The position numbers and the translations under genes were made by a program. 64,000 nucleotides of DNA from Catenulispora sp. MAP5-51 (GTDB lineage Bacteria > Actinomycetota > Actinomycetes > Streptomycetales > Catenulisporaceae), in assembly GCF_041261205.1 (NCBI RefSeq), contig NZ_JBGCCH010000010.1:1-64000 (forward strand). Reading direction: 5' to 3'. The notes under the pieces were generated by a model, which saw only the letters and a list, made by a program, of their open reading frames with translations, did no database searches and was not told where the DNA came from. Positions 54,778-63,444 of the stretch are shown here, in pieces; position 1 is the first letter of the stretch; every line of letters begins with the position of its first letter.

Positions 54778-55070
54778 TCCCCGAGGTCCAGCACGCGCGC
54801 GTGCAGCACCGTGCGCTGTTGGAGCGCGGCGCGCACGGCCCGGTGCAGGCCGTCCTCCAGGTAGTAGCCGCCGTGCCAGTGCACGACGTGCGCGAACAGG
54901 TCGCCGTAGAAGGTGGAGTCCTGGGACAGTAGGGCGTCCAGGTCCAGGTGGCGCTTGGTGGTGATGAGCTGGTCCAGGCGGATCTGGCGCGGGGCCACCT
55001 CGGCCCACTCCTTGAAGGAGCGTCCGTGGTCGGGGTAGGGCCGCCCTTCGCCGATGCGCTTGAAGATCAC
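54774..55070 (-). CDS. Conserved actinobacterial protein, ParB-nuclease-like motif
   Basis: 98 aa from the GTG at 55070. Conserved actinobacterial sequence GRPYPDHGR, PRQIRLDQLITTKRHLDLDA, DSTFYGDLFAHVVHWHGGYY and YLEDGLHRAVRAALQQR. The EDGLHR segment resembles the DGHHR motif of ParB/sulfiredoxin-like domains. Sometimes annotated as an antitoxin without evidence I can see. An alternative start at 55289 would include non-conserved sequence. Confidence 0.7.
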   Translation of the reverse strand: MIFKRIGEGRPYPDHGRSFKEWAEVAPRQIRLDQLITTKRHLDLDALLSQDSTFYGDLFAHVVHWHGGYYLEDGLHRAVRAALQQRTVLHARVLDLGE

Positions 55071-55257
55071 GGCACCAGGGTAGCCGGAGCGGCTCGGGGA
55101 GGCGGCTACCGATCGGCAAAGAGGACACAAAATCGTGACGGAACGGGGCCGGACTGTGATCTCCGTTCCTGCGGTGCTCGATCGTCCGGAGGTCACGACG
55201 CGAAAATCTTGTCCTGTCCTACGAACCTGTTCCGAGATCACGTGAGTCCAGACTGAC

Positions 55258-55839
55258 GTGAGATCCCCCCACCCGTCACCCACTGCCACCCGTTATGGAG
55301 ACGCTACGCGTCGCAAATTTGATCCCCGAAACCGTGCGGAACACCCGGACACGCGGGAGGAGTTCCGCGAGTTCGCGGTGGCCAGCCAGGGCCATCTGCG
55401 GCGGTCGGCGTACCTGCTCTGCGGTGACTGGCACTTCGCAGAGGACCTCGTCCAGATGGCCTTCGACCGCATCTACCGGCACTGGAACCGGGTCCGCGCC
55501 GCGGACAACCCCGGTGCCTATGCGCGGCAGGTGGTCTACCGGTGCTTCCTGGACTCCAGGAAGAGGCGCCTGGACGTGGTGCCCCTGGAGTACCTCCCTG
55601 AGAAGGCGTCGCCGGCGGAGCCGACCGAGACACGGCTCGCGGTCATGGAAGCGCTCAAGCAACTGCCGCCCCGTACCCGCGCCGTCGTGGTGCTCCGGTA
55701 CTGGGAGGACATGAGCGTGGAGCAGACCGCGGGGATCCTCGACATCTCCCAGGGCGCGGTGAAGAGCATGGCCAGCCGGGGCCTCACGTTGTTGCGGGAG
55801 CCGCTGGCCGGGTTCGCCGGGACGTCGGGCCGATCGTGA
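55258..55839 (+). CDS. SigE-family ECF sigma factor
   Basis: 193 aa, start at 55258 (a start near residue 35 is possible). Region 2: AYLLCGDWHFAEDLVQMAFDRIY and RVRAADNPGAYARQVVYRCF; region 4: QLPPRTRAVVVLRYWEDMSV and LDISQGAVKSMASRG. These match the streptomycete SigE-type ECF group (TIGR02983). It is coupled by a GTGA overlap to the gene for a membrane protein that probably controls it. Confidence 0.88.
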   Translation: MRSPHPSPTATRYGDATRRKFDPRNRAEHPDTREEFREFAVASQGHLRRSAYLLCGDWHFAEDLVQMAFDRIYRHWNRVRAADNPGAYARQVVYRCFLDSRKRRLDVVPLEYLPEKASPAEPTETRLAVMEALKQLPPRTRAVVVLRYWEDMSVEQTAGILDISQGAVKSMASRGLTLLREPLAGFAGTSGRS

Positions 55840-57386
55840 GCAGGAGCGAGGAAGCAGACCTGACGATGAGTATCGAAGACAACGAACACGCCACTGACGT
55901 TACTGACGCCACGGTGCACGGTCTGCTCGGCACGGCTTTCGCCGAGTCCGAGCCGCCGTTGCGCGACCTCGCGAGCGGGTCCATCGCCCGCGGGGACGCC
56001 GCACGGCACCGGAACCGGATGGCCGCCGCGGGCGGGGCCACGCTCAGCGTGGTGGCCGTGCTCGGGACGTTCGCCCTGGTGGCCGGGGCGGGCCCGGCCA
56101 AGCACGGGCCGCCGAACCCGGCGAGCCCGGCGACCTCGCCCTCGACCTCGGCGAGCCCGACCAGGCCGCTGGGCTTCGGTCCGGTGCCGGGCGGGGTCGA
56201 CAAGAATCTGGACATCAAGGAGCGTCTGCCCGCCTTGCTGCAGCCGTTGCTGCCGAGCGGGATCACGGCCGGGAAGGTGCCCCCGACCGAGCTTCCCGAC
56301 GAAGGCCTGGCGACCGGCTTGCTGACCGGGCCCACCGGGACCAACCAGGTGCAGATGTGGGTCGGGACGGCCCCGGCCGACGACACCGCGGTCCGTCAGG
56401 CCACGTGCTCGGACGGCACCTGCACGAGCAGGAGCGTCGCGGGCGGGACCGTCTATTTCGACGACCACAGCACCACGGCGACGGACTACGTGCACGGGGC
56501 CGGTTACCCGGTGGACTCCGTCAAGGCGGGCACGGGCAAGACCATCGTGTTCAGAACACTGTCGATGGTCTTCGTCCCGACGGACCGCTCCAAGTACGCG
56601 TTCAGCATCACTGAGTCCGCCCACACCGCGCAGGTCCAGTACGCGGACCACGAGCCGTCGGACTTCGCGACCGGCGGCCAATGGCCGCCCGTCGTCGTCG
56701 GCACCGTGGTGGGCGAGGACCCGTCGGGGCCGCTGATGTCGCAGGACGATCTCGTCGCGACGCTCGGCAGGCCGGGCCTGGACAAGCTGGAGTCCCTGCT
56801 CGATCCGCGGACCGCGGTCTCGAAGGACACGCGGAACCGGATCGCGAGCACCGACGCGCAGATCGTCGGCGCGGCGCAGGCCGCCCTTCCGACCGGGGTG
56901 AAGGCCAGCGTCGACATGGGAATGACGCAGGCCCAGCTGATGGTCACCGGGCCGACCGGCAAGAACCAGCTGACGTGGTCGGTGGACCCCCAGACCGCGC
57001 AGAACCGGCAGCAGTCGCTGGGGTGGTGCCCGCCGAACGTCACGTGCACGAAGCGGACGGTCCCCGGCGGGACGCTGCTGGTCTGGGCCGAGAAGCCGAT
57101 GGACAGCAAGGGGACGATCCTGGACCAGACGCCGTCCGGCTACCAGTACTGGCTCTTCCCCGACGACACCAGCAAGCCGGTGGCCTCCATGACGCTGGCG
57201 ACGTCCGCGGAGCAGACCGGCCTGCCCGGCAAGTCCGAACCCGACCCCGGGAACACCTACTCGGTGAACAACGGGCCGTACGCGCCGGTCCAGGTGAGTG
57301 CGGACCAGTTCCTCGCGGTGGTCCAGAGCGGGCAGTTGGCGACCGCCATCACCACGACGAACGCGCTCCTGAAGACCCTCGACTAG
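55836..57386 (+). CDS. Membrane protein with duplicated external domain, putative anti-sigma partner
   Basis: 516 aa from the GTG at 55836. Cytoplasmic N-terminus of ~60 residues, one membrane helix at ~64-86 (GGATLSVVAVLGTFALVAGA), a Pro/Ser linker, and two related external halves: both contain a TGPTGxNQ motif, a Cys pair (CSDGTC and CPPNVTC), and GGT-hydrophobic strands. No zinc ASD motif is visible, so its anti-sigma role is inferred from coupling to the sigma gene. Confidence 0.6.
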   Translation: MSRSEEADLTMSIEDNEHATDVTDATVHGLLGTAFAESEPPLRDLASGSIARGDAARHRNRMAAAGGATLSVVAVLGTFALVAGAGPAKHGPPNPASPATSPSTSASPTRPLGFGPVPGGVDKNLDIKERLPALLQPLLPSGITAGKVPPTELPDEGLATGLLTGPTGTNQVQMWVGTAPADDTAVRQATCSDGTCTSRSVAGGTVYFDDHSTTATDYVHGAGYPVDSVKAGTGKTIVFRTLSMVFVPTDRSKYAFSITESAHTAQVQYADHEPSDFATGGQWPPVVVGTVVGEDPSGPLMSQDDLVATLGRPGLDKLESLLDPRTAVSKDTRNRIASTDAQIVGAAQAALPTGVKASVDMGMTQAQLMVTGPTGKNQLTWSVDPQTAQNRQQSLGWCPPNVTCTKRTVPGGTLLVWAEKPMDSKGTILDQTPSGYQYWLFPDDTSKPVASMTLATSAEQTGLPGKSEPDPGNTYSVNNGPYAPVQVSADQFLAVVQSGQLATAITTTNALLKTLD

Positions 57387-57425
57387 GTTCTTCGCGTTCG
57401 TCGCCGCATATCCACAGTCATATCC

Positions 57426-57459
57426 ACAGTGCCCGGGCCTTCCACGGTCCGGGCACTGT
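57426..57459 (+). terminator. Sigma-operon terminator hairpin
   Basis: ACAGTGCCCGG (57426-57436) pairs perfectly with 57449-57459 around a 12-base loop, 40 bases past the stop. Confidence 0.7.
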
Positions 57460-57524
57460 CGCGTCGTGAGACGCCGGTGAATCCGCTTTGCCGTTTCCGG
57501 GCCCGGCATGGTCAGCTCGAACCC

Positions 57525-58022
57525 ATGCACCCGGTCACCGAAGACGCCATCCGAGCCAGCTTCGCCAACTGCTCCCAGGGCGAGGCCAAGCGCATCCCGA
57601 TGCCCCGCGACCTGGCCGGGACCCCGTGGCCGGACCTCGACTTCCTCGGCTGGCGCGACCTCGGCGCGCAGGACCGCGCCTACCTGGTGACCCCGCGCGG
57701 GGACGGGCTGACCGGGGTCATGCTCCGAAGCGCCACGGCCCGCAAGGGCTTCCTGCGCCGCAACCTGTGCTCGCTGTGCCTGACCACCCATCCCGGCGGC
57801 GGCGTGTCGCTCATGACCGGCCGCAAGGCCGGGGACGCCGGCCGCCAGGGCAACTCCGTGGGGCTCTACCTGTGTTCGGACCTCGCGTGCTCGCTCTATA
57901 TCCGCGGCACGAAGTCGCCCGGGGCTGCGGGCGACCGTATGGAGGAGACGCTCAACGTCGGGGAGCAACTGGGGCGCATGACCGGGAAGCTGGAGGAGTT
58001 CCTCGTGCGGCTCGGCGTATAG
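57525..58022 (+). CDS. FBP-domain protein (treble-clef, EF-G-binding type)
   Basis: 165 aa from the ATG at 57525. Contains the FBP C-terminal zinc finger: CSLCLTTHPGG, later YLCSDLACSLYIRG, four Cys in a treble clef. An N-terminal ~60-residue helical segment precedes it. The fold is that of FusB-type proteins that bind EF-G and can rescue it from fusidic acid; chromosomal copies are common in actinobacteria and their native role is unclear. Confidence 0.75.
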   Translation: MHPVTEDAIRASFANCSQGEAKRIPMPRDLAGTPWPDLDFLGWRDLGAQDRAYLVTPRGDGLTGVMLRSATARKGFLRRNLCSLCLTTHPGGGVSLMTGRKAGDAGRQGNSVGLYLCSDLACSLYIRGTKSPGAAGDRMEETLNVGEQLGRMTGKLEEFLVRLGV

Positions 58023-58082
58023 GGCATCGCGATGTAAGGCACCTGTGTCACTCGAAAGTGTGAAGTGCGGTCTGAAGTGCGC

Positions 58083-58631
58083 TCAGCGCCCGCGCTCCGT
58101 CCGCAACAACACGCCCTCGCCGTAGTCGAAGGACACCCCTTGCAGCGCCGGCGCCCGCCGCACCTCCACGAAACCCAGCGCCAGGTGCAGGTCGACCGAG
58201 GCGGGATTGGCCGCCGACACGAAGCACCAGACCTCCGGCGCGCCCTGACGCTCACCAACCCAGGCCATCCGCCACCGGGTCAGCGCGTCCCCGATCCCGC
58301 GCCGCCGCCATCGCGGAGCGACCGACACACCCATCAAGTAGTAGCCGCCGGGGGCCCCGTCGTCGGGATGCGGTGCGAGATGAATCACATTCCCGTACCC
58401 GGCGATCTCCCCGCCGACCCGCGCGGCCACGACCACGTTCCGCTCGCCCCGCAGCGTCGTCCCGATCCGGCCGGCCCAGTCCGCGACCGTGCCGCCACGC
58501 GCCCCGACCTGCAACGCGGCGAGTTCGCCGACGTCTTCCTCCGAGGCCCGGGCCAGCGTGACGGCCACCGAGGCCCGCCGATCCGCCGGCGCGGGCAGGT
58601 ACTCCGCGAACGGTGACACCGCTTCCGACAC
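58083..58631 (-). CDS. GNAT-family N-acetyltransferase
   Basis: 182 aa from the GTG at 58631, with GAGGAG five bases upstream. Acetyl-CoA motif VSVAPRWRRRGIGDALTRW, then VDLHLALGFVEVR. Substrate unknown. Convergent to the FBP gene, 60 bases between stops. Confidence 0.85.
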   Translation of the reverse strand: MSEAVSPFAEYLPAPADRRASVAVTLARASEEDVGELAALQVGARGGTVADWAGRIGTTLRGERNVVVAARVGGEIAGYGNVIHLAPHPDDGAPGGYYLMGVSVAPRWRRRGIGDALTRWRMAWVGERQGAPEVWCFVSAANPASVDLHLALGFVEVRRAPALQGVSFDYGEGVLLRTERGR

Positions 58632-58656
58632 GGCCGCTCCTCGGATCGGGGAAACG

Positions 58657-58689
58657 ACAAAGGCCCGGACCTGGGGTCCGGGCCTTTGT
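58657..58689 (-). terminator. tRNA-Ser terminator
   Basis: A perfect 14-bp stem, 58657-58670 with 58676-58689 (ACAAAGGCCCGGAC), loop CTGGG, ending in TTTGT. It lies 20 bases downstream of tRNA-Ser on the minus strand, with AAA on that strand's 5' side, so it terminates the tRNA transcript. Confidence 0.75.
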
Positions 58690-58709
58690 GCGCCCGAGCT
58701 GGGCGAAAG

Positions 58710-58794
58710 CGGAGGATACGAGATTTGAACTCGTGAGGGGTTGCCCCCAACACGCTTTCCAAGCGTGCGCCCTAGGCCACTAGGCGAATCCTCC
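58710..58794 (-). tRNA. tRNA-Ser (GGA)
   Basis: 85 bases, class II with long variable arm. Acceptor GGAGGAT/ATCCTCC, anticodon loop TTGGAAA giving GGA, T-arm with GTTCAAATC. CCA is not encoded. Confidence 0.95.
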
Positions 58795-58860
58795 GCCGAG
58801 AAGCATACCCGACTCCGGGGATGGGTCCGCACAGGTATCCGCACTCCTATATGCTTGACC

Positions 58861-58952
58861 CCGGACTCCCATGCGGCGTCATCACACTCAACTCCCCCAG
58901 GGCTTGACGGCAGCAAGGGTCGGTGTGCTCTGGCGGGTGCATGGGAGTTCTT
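58861..58952 (+). ncRNA. ffs: Signal recognition particle RNA, small bacterial type
   Basis: About 92 bases. Terminal stem ACTCCCATGC (58865-58874) with its complement at 58939-58948; domain IV shows the conserved ACTCCCCCAGGG and TTGACGGCAGCAAGGGT. Ends in a T6 run. Located upstream of dnaX, its usual position in actinobacteria. Confidence 0.9.
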
Positions 58953-58991
58953 TTTTGTCCCGGTGTCGGTGTCAGCAGATACCTTGGCTAC

Positions 58992-61430
58992 GTGTCTCTC
59001 GCGCTCTATCGCCGCTATCGGCCCGACACCTTCGAGGAGGTCGTCGGCCAGGAGCACGTGACGCTGCCCTTGCAGCAGGCCCTCCGGAACGGTCGGGTGA
59101 ACCATGCCTACCTGTTCAGCGGGCCGCGGGGGTGCGGCAAGACCACCAGTGCGCGGATCCTGGCGCGCTGTCTGAACTGCGAGCAGGGGCCCACGCCGAC
59201 GCCGTGCGGGACCTGCCGGTCGTGTGTGGAGCTGGCCAACGGCGGGTCGGGGTCGATCGACGTGATCGAGATCGACGCGGCCTCGCACGGCGGTGTCGAC
59301 GACGCGCGCGATCTGCGGGAGCGGGCGTTCTTCGCGCCGGCGGCGTCCCGGTTCAAGATCTACATCATCGACGAGGCGCACATGGTGACCTCGGCGGGCT
59401 TCAACGCGCTGTTGAAGGTGGTGGAGGAGCCGCCGCCGCACCTGAAGTTCATCTTCGCCACCACCGAGCCGGAGAAGGTGATCGGGACCATCCGGTCCCG
59501 GACCCACCACTATCCGTTCCGGCTGATCGCGCCGGGGGCGCTGCGCGAGCACCTGGCCGACATCACCGCGCGCGAGGGCATCAAGGTGGAGCCGGAGGTG
59601 CTGCCGCTGGTGGTGCGGGCCGGCGCCGGCTCGGCGCGGGACGCGATGTCGGTGCTGGACCAGCTGCTGGCCGGGTCCGATGAGAACGGCGTCAGCTACG
59701 CGATGGCCACTGGCCTGCTCGGCTACACCGACGCCGCGCTGCTGGACCGGCTGATCGAGGCCTTCGCCGGGCACGACGGCGCCGGCGTGTTCGGCCTGGT
59801 CGACCAGGTGGTCGAGAGCGGCCACGACCCGCGGCGGTTCCTGACCGACCTGCTGGAGCGCTTCCGCGACCTGGTGGTCCTGAACGCGGTGGCCGATCCG
59901 GCCGCCGCCCGGGCGCTCATCGACGTGCCCGACGACCAGTTCGAGGCGATGGCGGCGCAGGCCCGGACCTTCGGCGCCGCGGAGCTCTCGCGCGCGGCCG
60001 ACCTGGTGAACACCGGCCTGACCGAGATGCGCGGGGCCACCGCCCCCCGCCTGCAGCTGGAGCTGGTGTGCGCCCGGGTGCTGCTGCCCGGCGCCGACGA
60101 CGCCGAGCAGGGCCTGGTCGCCCGCGTGGACCGGCTGGAGCGCCGCGGGGTGGTGATGGGTGCCGCCGCCCCCGCGCCGATGGCGCCGATGGCGCAGACG
60201 GCTCCGACGGGCGGCGGGCCGCGGGTGGTGGAGGACGAGTTCGACGAGCCGCCGGCGCGTCGGCCGGCCGGGCCGGGCAATCAGGGTCCGGGCGCCGTGG
60301 CCCATGCCGGTCCCGGTGCCGGTGCTGGAGCCGGCGCGACAGGTCCCGGCGGCGCGGACCCGCGCGGTGCCGCCGGCAGCCCGCAGCCGCCCGCGAGCGG
60401 CGGCAGCCTCGGCACGCCGCCGTGGGAGCAGGGCGGCGGCGGTGCGCAGCAGGGCGCGTCCGGGCCCGCGCCGGCAGCGGCGCAGGCTTCGGCGCCGGCC
60501 CCGGCAACCGGAGGCGCGCTGGGAACCCCGCCTTGGGACCGGCAGCCCCAGGGCTCCGGCGGGCAGGCGGCTGCGGATACCGCGGGTACCGGGGCCCCGG
60601 CCGACGCCGGGCAGCAGGCGCCCGCCGCGGACGCCGCGCCGTCCTGGGCCGCCGAGGCCACATCGGTTCCGGTCCCGGCTTCGACACCGGCTTCGGCACC
60701 CACACCGTCACCGGCTCCCGCCGCGGCGGAGTCGAGCGCGCCGCCGCAGGCCGCCCCGGCGCCACAGCCGCAGGCACAGCCGCAGGCCTCGTCGGGTGGG
60801 GCACTCGCCGGCGTCGACATCCGCCGCATGTGGCCGGACCTGGTCGAGGAGGTCAAGCGCCGGGACGGCCGGGTGAGCTGGATGCTCCTGAGCCAGAACG
60901 CGCAGGTCCTCGGCGTGGACGGCGACCGCCTGCAGGTCGCCTTCGTGAACGCCGGCGCGCGCGACCGCTTCGTGGGGCGCGGCACCTCCGACACGCTGCG
61001 CCAGGCCGTGCGCGACCTGTTCGGTTTCCAGTGGCAGGTCGACGCGATCGTGGACCCGTCGCAGACCCCCGGCACGCAGATCAGCCCGGGCGTCTCCATG
61101 ACCCCGCCGCCCCCGGCGCAGATGCCCGCGCCGCCGAGCTCGTATCAGCCCCCGCAGGCTCAAGCCGAGGCTCAACCCTCGCCGCCGCCACCGTCGCCGC
61201 AGCGCGAGCCCGAGCCGCCGCGCGCGGCCCCGGCGCCGCCGCGTCCGGCGCAGCAGGCGCAGGCTGCGTCCCCGGCTCCCTCGGCGCCGCCCCCGCCGCC
61301 GACCCCGGTGGTCCGGCCCGAGGACGACGTGGTCTCCGACGACGACGAGGTGCTGGCCGAGGACAACGCCTCGGCCCACGAACTCGTCGTCCGGGAACTC
61401 GGTGCGCAGCGGCTGGACGGCGAGGACTGA
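58992..61430 (+). CDS. dnaX: DNA polymerase III subunits gamma and tau
   Basis: 812 aa from the GTG at 58992, the start giving SLALYRRYRPDTFEEVVGQE. AAA+ clamp-loader: Walker A GPRGCGKTTSAR, zinc-binding Cys set (CLNC, CGTCRSC), SRC-like IRSRTHHYPFR. Pro/Ala/Gly-rich linker from ~400 to 610, then a folded tau part (VDIRRMWPDLVEEVKRRDGR) and a second Pro-rich stretch, and acidic end. Loads beta clamps. Confidence 0.95.
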   Translation: MSLALYRRYRPDTFEEVVGQEHVTLPLQQALRNGRVNHAYLFSGPRGCGKTTSARILARCLNCEQGPTPTPCGTCRSCVELANGGSGSIDVIEIDAASHGGVDDARDLRERAFFAPAASRFKIYIIDEAHMVTSAGFNALLKVVEEPPPHLKFIFATTEPEKVIGTIRSRTHHYPFRLIAPGALREHLADITAREGIKVEPEVLPLVVRAGAGSARDAMSVLDQLLAGSDENGVSYAMATGLLGYTDAALLDRLIEAFAGHDGAGVFGLVDQVVESGHDPRRFLTDLLERFRDLVVLNAVADPAAARALIDVPDDQFEAMAAQARTFGAAELSRAADLVNTGLTEMRGATAPRLQLELVCARVLLPGADDAEQGLVARVDRLERRGVVMGAAAPAPMAPMAQTAPTGGGPRVVEDEFDEPPARRPAGPGNQGPGAVAHAGPGAGAGAGATGPGGADPRGAAGSPQPPASGGSLGTPPWEQGGGGAQQGASGPAPAAAQASAPAPATGGALGTPPWDRQPQGSGGQAAADTAGTGAPADAGQQAPAADAAPSWAAEATSVPVPASTPASAPTPSPAPAAAESSAPPQAAPAPQPQAQPQASSGGALAGVDIRRMWPDLVEEVKRRDGRVSWMLLSQNAQVLGVDGDRLQVAFVNAGARDRFVGRGTSDTLRQAVRDLFGFQWQVDAIVDPSQTPGTQISPGVSMTPPPPAQMPAPPSSYQPPQAQAEAQPSPPPPSPQREPEPPRAAPAPPRPAQQAQAASPAPSAPPPPPTPVVRPEDDVVSDDDEVLAEDNASAHELVVRELGAQRLDGED

Positions 61431-61727
61431 CCGGTGCGCGCCGGGCCGCCCCGCGAACGCGGCGGCGCTGGCGCCGGCGGCGAACATCGAGCGGTGGAGA
61501 TCGCGCGGCGAAGATCACCGCCGGTTCACCGAGGGTTCAGCGCGGGACCGGAACCAGGGCCGCGCGCGAACCGTTCTCCAGCGGAAGCCGGGCGTCCCAC
61601 GTCATCCGGCCCGGCCAGCCGTTCTCGACCGGGACACGCGGTATTGGCCGCCTTGGTGTCGGAGCGCGTATGGTCGAGTACGACTTCACATAGCGGCGCC
61701 AACACGGCAGGAACAGGAGCACGCACA
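61431..61727. other. dnaX-ybaB gap
   Basis: 297 bases. No gene is convincing. AACAGGAGC (61712-61720) is the ribosome-binding site of the next gene. Nothing else seen. Confidence 0.4.
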
Positions 61728-62108
61728 GTGGCTTTCCCCGATGCGACCGGGCCCGATGGCGGGATGCCGGACTTCGGCGGCATGGACCTGCAGGGCATGC
61801 TCGGCCAGGCCATGCAGATGCAGCAGCAGATGGTCCAGGCGCAGCAGGAGCTGGAGAACACCATCGTCTCCGGCAGTGCCGGCGGCGGCCTGGTGACCGC
61901 CAAGGTGACCGGCACCGGAGACCTGGTGGGCCTGGACATCAAGCCCGAGGCCGCCGACCCGGAGGACACAGAGACGCTGGCCGACCTGGTGATCGCCGCG
62001 GTGCGTGACGCACGCGCGGCGGCCGACAAGCTGGCCTCGGACAAGATGGGCCCGCTGGCCGGCGGCGGCATGCCGGACCTGGGCAGCCTCGGCAACCTGT
62101 TCGGCTGA
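61728..62108 (+). CDS. YbaB/EbfC nucleoid-associated protein
   Basis: 126 aa from the GTG at 61728 with CAGGAGC upstream. Family features: [17 protein letters not shown], then [20 protein letters not shown] and [19 protein letters not shown]. The Gly/Met-rich ends ([14 protein letters not shown] and [15 protein letters not shown]) are typical in actinobacteria. Binds DNA as a dimer. The dnaX-ybaB-recR order is conserved. Confidence 0.93.
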   Translation: MAFPDATGPDGGMPDFGGMDLQGMLGQAMQMQQQMVQAQQELENTIVSGSAGGGLVTAKVTGTGDLVGLDIKPEAADPEDTETLADLVIAAVRDARAAADKLASDKMGPLAGGGMPDLGSLGNLFG

Positions 62109-62128
62109 GGCGGGTCGGGGATTCTGTC

Positions 62129-62728
62129 GTGTACGAGGGTGTGGTCCAGGACCTGATCGACGAGCTCGGCCATCTGCCCAACATCGGGCCCAAGTCCGCA
62201 CAACGCATCGCCTTCCACCTGCTGCAGGCCGATCCGGCCGAGGTCCGCAGGCTCGCCGAGGTCCTGATCCGGGCCAAGGAGCAGGTGCGGTTCTGTGTGG
62301 TCTGCTTCAACGTCGCCGAGCAGCAGGAGTGCAAGATCTGCCGGGACCCCCGGCGCGACCCGGGCAGCCTGTGCGTGGTGGAGGAGTCCAAGGACGTCGT
62401 CGCCGTCGAGAAGACCCGGGAGTTCCGGGGCCGGTACCACGTGCTGGGCGGGGCCATCTCGCCGATCGACGGCGTGGGCCCGGACGACCTGCGGGTCAAG
62501 GAACTGCTCAAACGGCTGGCCGACGGTGTGATCACCGAGGTGATCCTGGCCACCGACCCGAACCTGGAGGGGGAGGCCACCGCCACGTACCTGGCGCGGC
62601 TGATCAAACCCCTGGGGCTGCGGGTGACCCGGCTGGCATCAGGCCTGCCGGTGGGCGGGGATCTGGAATACGCCGACGAGGTCACCCTCGGCCGGGCGTT
62701 CGAGGGGAGAAGGCAGCTCGATGTCTGA
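62129..62728 (+). CDS. recR: Recombination protein RecR
   Basis: 199 aa from the GTG at 62129. Helix-hairpin-helix [17 protein letters not shown], Cys4 zinc finger (CVVCFNV, CKIC), Toprim domain [13 protein letters not shown] and the Walker-like [15 protein letters not shown]. Acts with RecF (22.8 kb) and RecO. Overlaps the next start by eight bases. Confidence 0.96.
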   Translation: MYEGVVQDLIDELGHLPNIGPKSAQRIAFHLLQADPAEVRRLAEVLIRAKEQVRFCVVCFNVAEQQECKICRDPRRDPGSLCVVEESKDVVAVEKTREFRGRYHVLGGAISPIDGVGPDDLRVKELLKRLADGVITEVILATDPNLEGEATATYLARLIKPLGLRVTRLASGLPVGGDLEYADEVTLGRAFEGRRQLDV

Positions 62729-63257
62729 ACCGATGACCTCCGACGATTTGTCGGACTTCGCGATCGAGATCCACGACCAGGTCACCTCCTTCCTGCTCTC
62801 GGTGCGCGCGGTGGCCCGGGGCGACGCTCCGGACAGCAGCGTGCCGATCCTGCTGTTGGAGACCTCGCAGCTGCTGCTGGCCGGCGGGCGCCTGGGCGCC
62901 ATCCGGGACGTGGTGCCCGACGAGCGCTTCGAGACCGACGCCGGTCCCGACCCGGACCTGGACGAGCTGCGTGACAAGCTGAACGCGCTGCTCAAGCCGG
63001 TGAACACCTACAAGGAGGTGTTCGACCCGCTGGCCCCCAAGTCCGAGATCGAGACCCGCCGGATCTCCGACGACCTGGCCCTGGTCTGCGCCGACCTGGC
63101 GCACGGCCTGGCCCACTACAAGGCCGAGCGGGTCACCGAGGCGCTGTGGTGGTGGCAGTTCTCCTACCTGTCCAGCTGGGGCCCGGCGGCCTCGGCGGTG
63201 CAGCGGGCGCTGCTGTCGGTGGTGGCCCGCTCCCGGCTCGGCGCGACCACCGGCTGA
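62721..63257 (+). CDS. DUF5063 family protein
   Basis: 178 aa, ATG 62721. All-helical with [35 protein letters not shown] and the conserved [23 protein letters not shown]5063 proteins always sit after recR in actinobacteria; function unknown. Confidence 0.85.
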   Translation: MSEPMTSDDLSDFAIEIHDQVTSFLLSVRAVARGDAPDSSVPILLLETSQLLLAGGRLGAIRDVVPDERFETDAGPDPDLDELRDKLNALLKPVNTYKEVFDPLAPKSEIETRRISDDLALVCADLAHGLAHYKAERVTEALWWWQFSYLSSWGPAASAVQRALLSVVARSRLGATTG

Positions 63258-63380
63258 GCCGGTCGCGTCCGTTTCCTCCAGACGTTTCCGCGACCGGCCG
63301 CCTGACCTGCGGCGGCGGCCGGTCCCACATGGTGAAAGCTCAGGGACGTCTCAGCGGTCCCGATTAGACTCGAAGGCGCC

Positions 63381-63404
63381 GGGCCGCCTGCGGGCGGCCC
63401 TTTG
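63381..63404 (+). terminator. Terminator upstream of lysC
   Basis: GGGCCGCC (63381-63388) pairs with 63393-63400 around TGCG, followed by TTTG. Lies 123 bases past the DUF5063 stop and 41 before lysC. Confidence 0.6.
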
Positions 63405-63444
63405 TACCGCACCGCACACCGCCTCACCTCCAGGGAGACACCGC

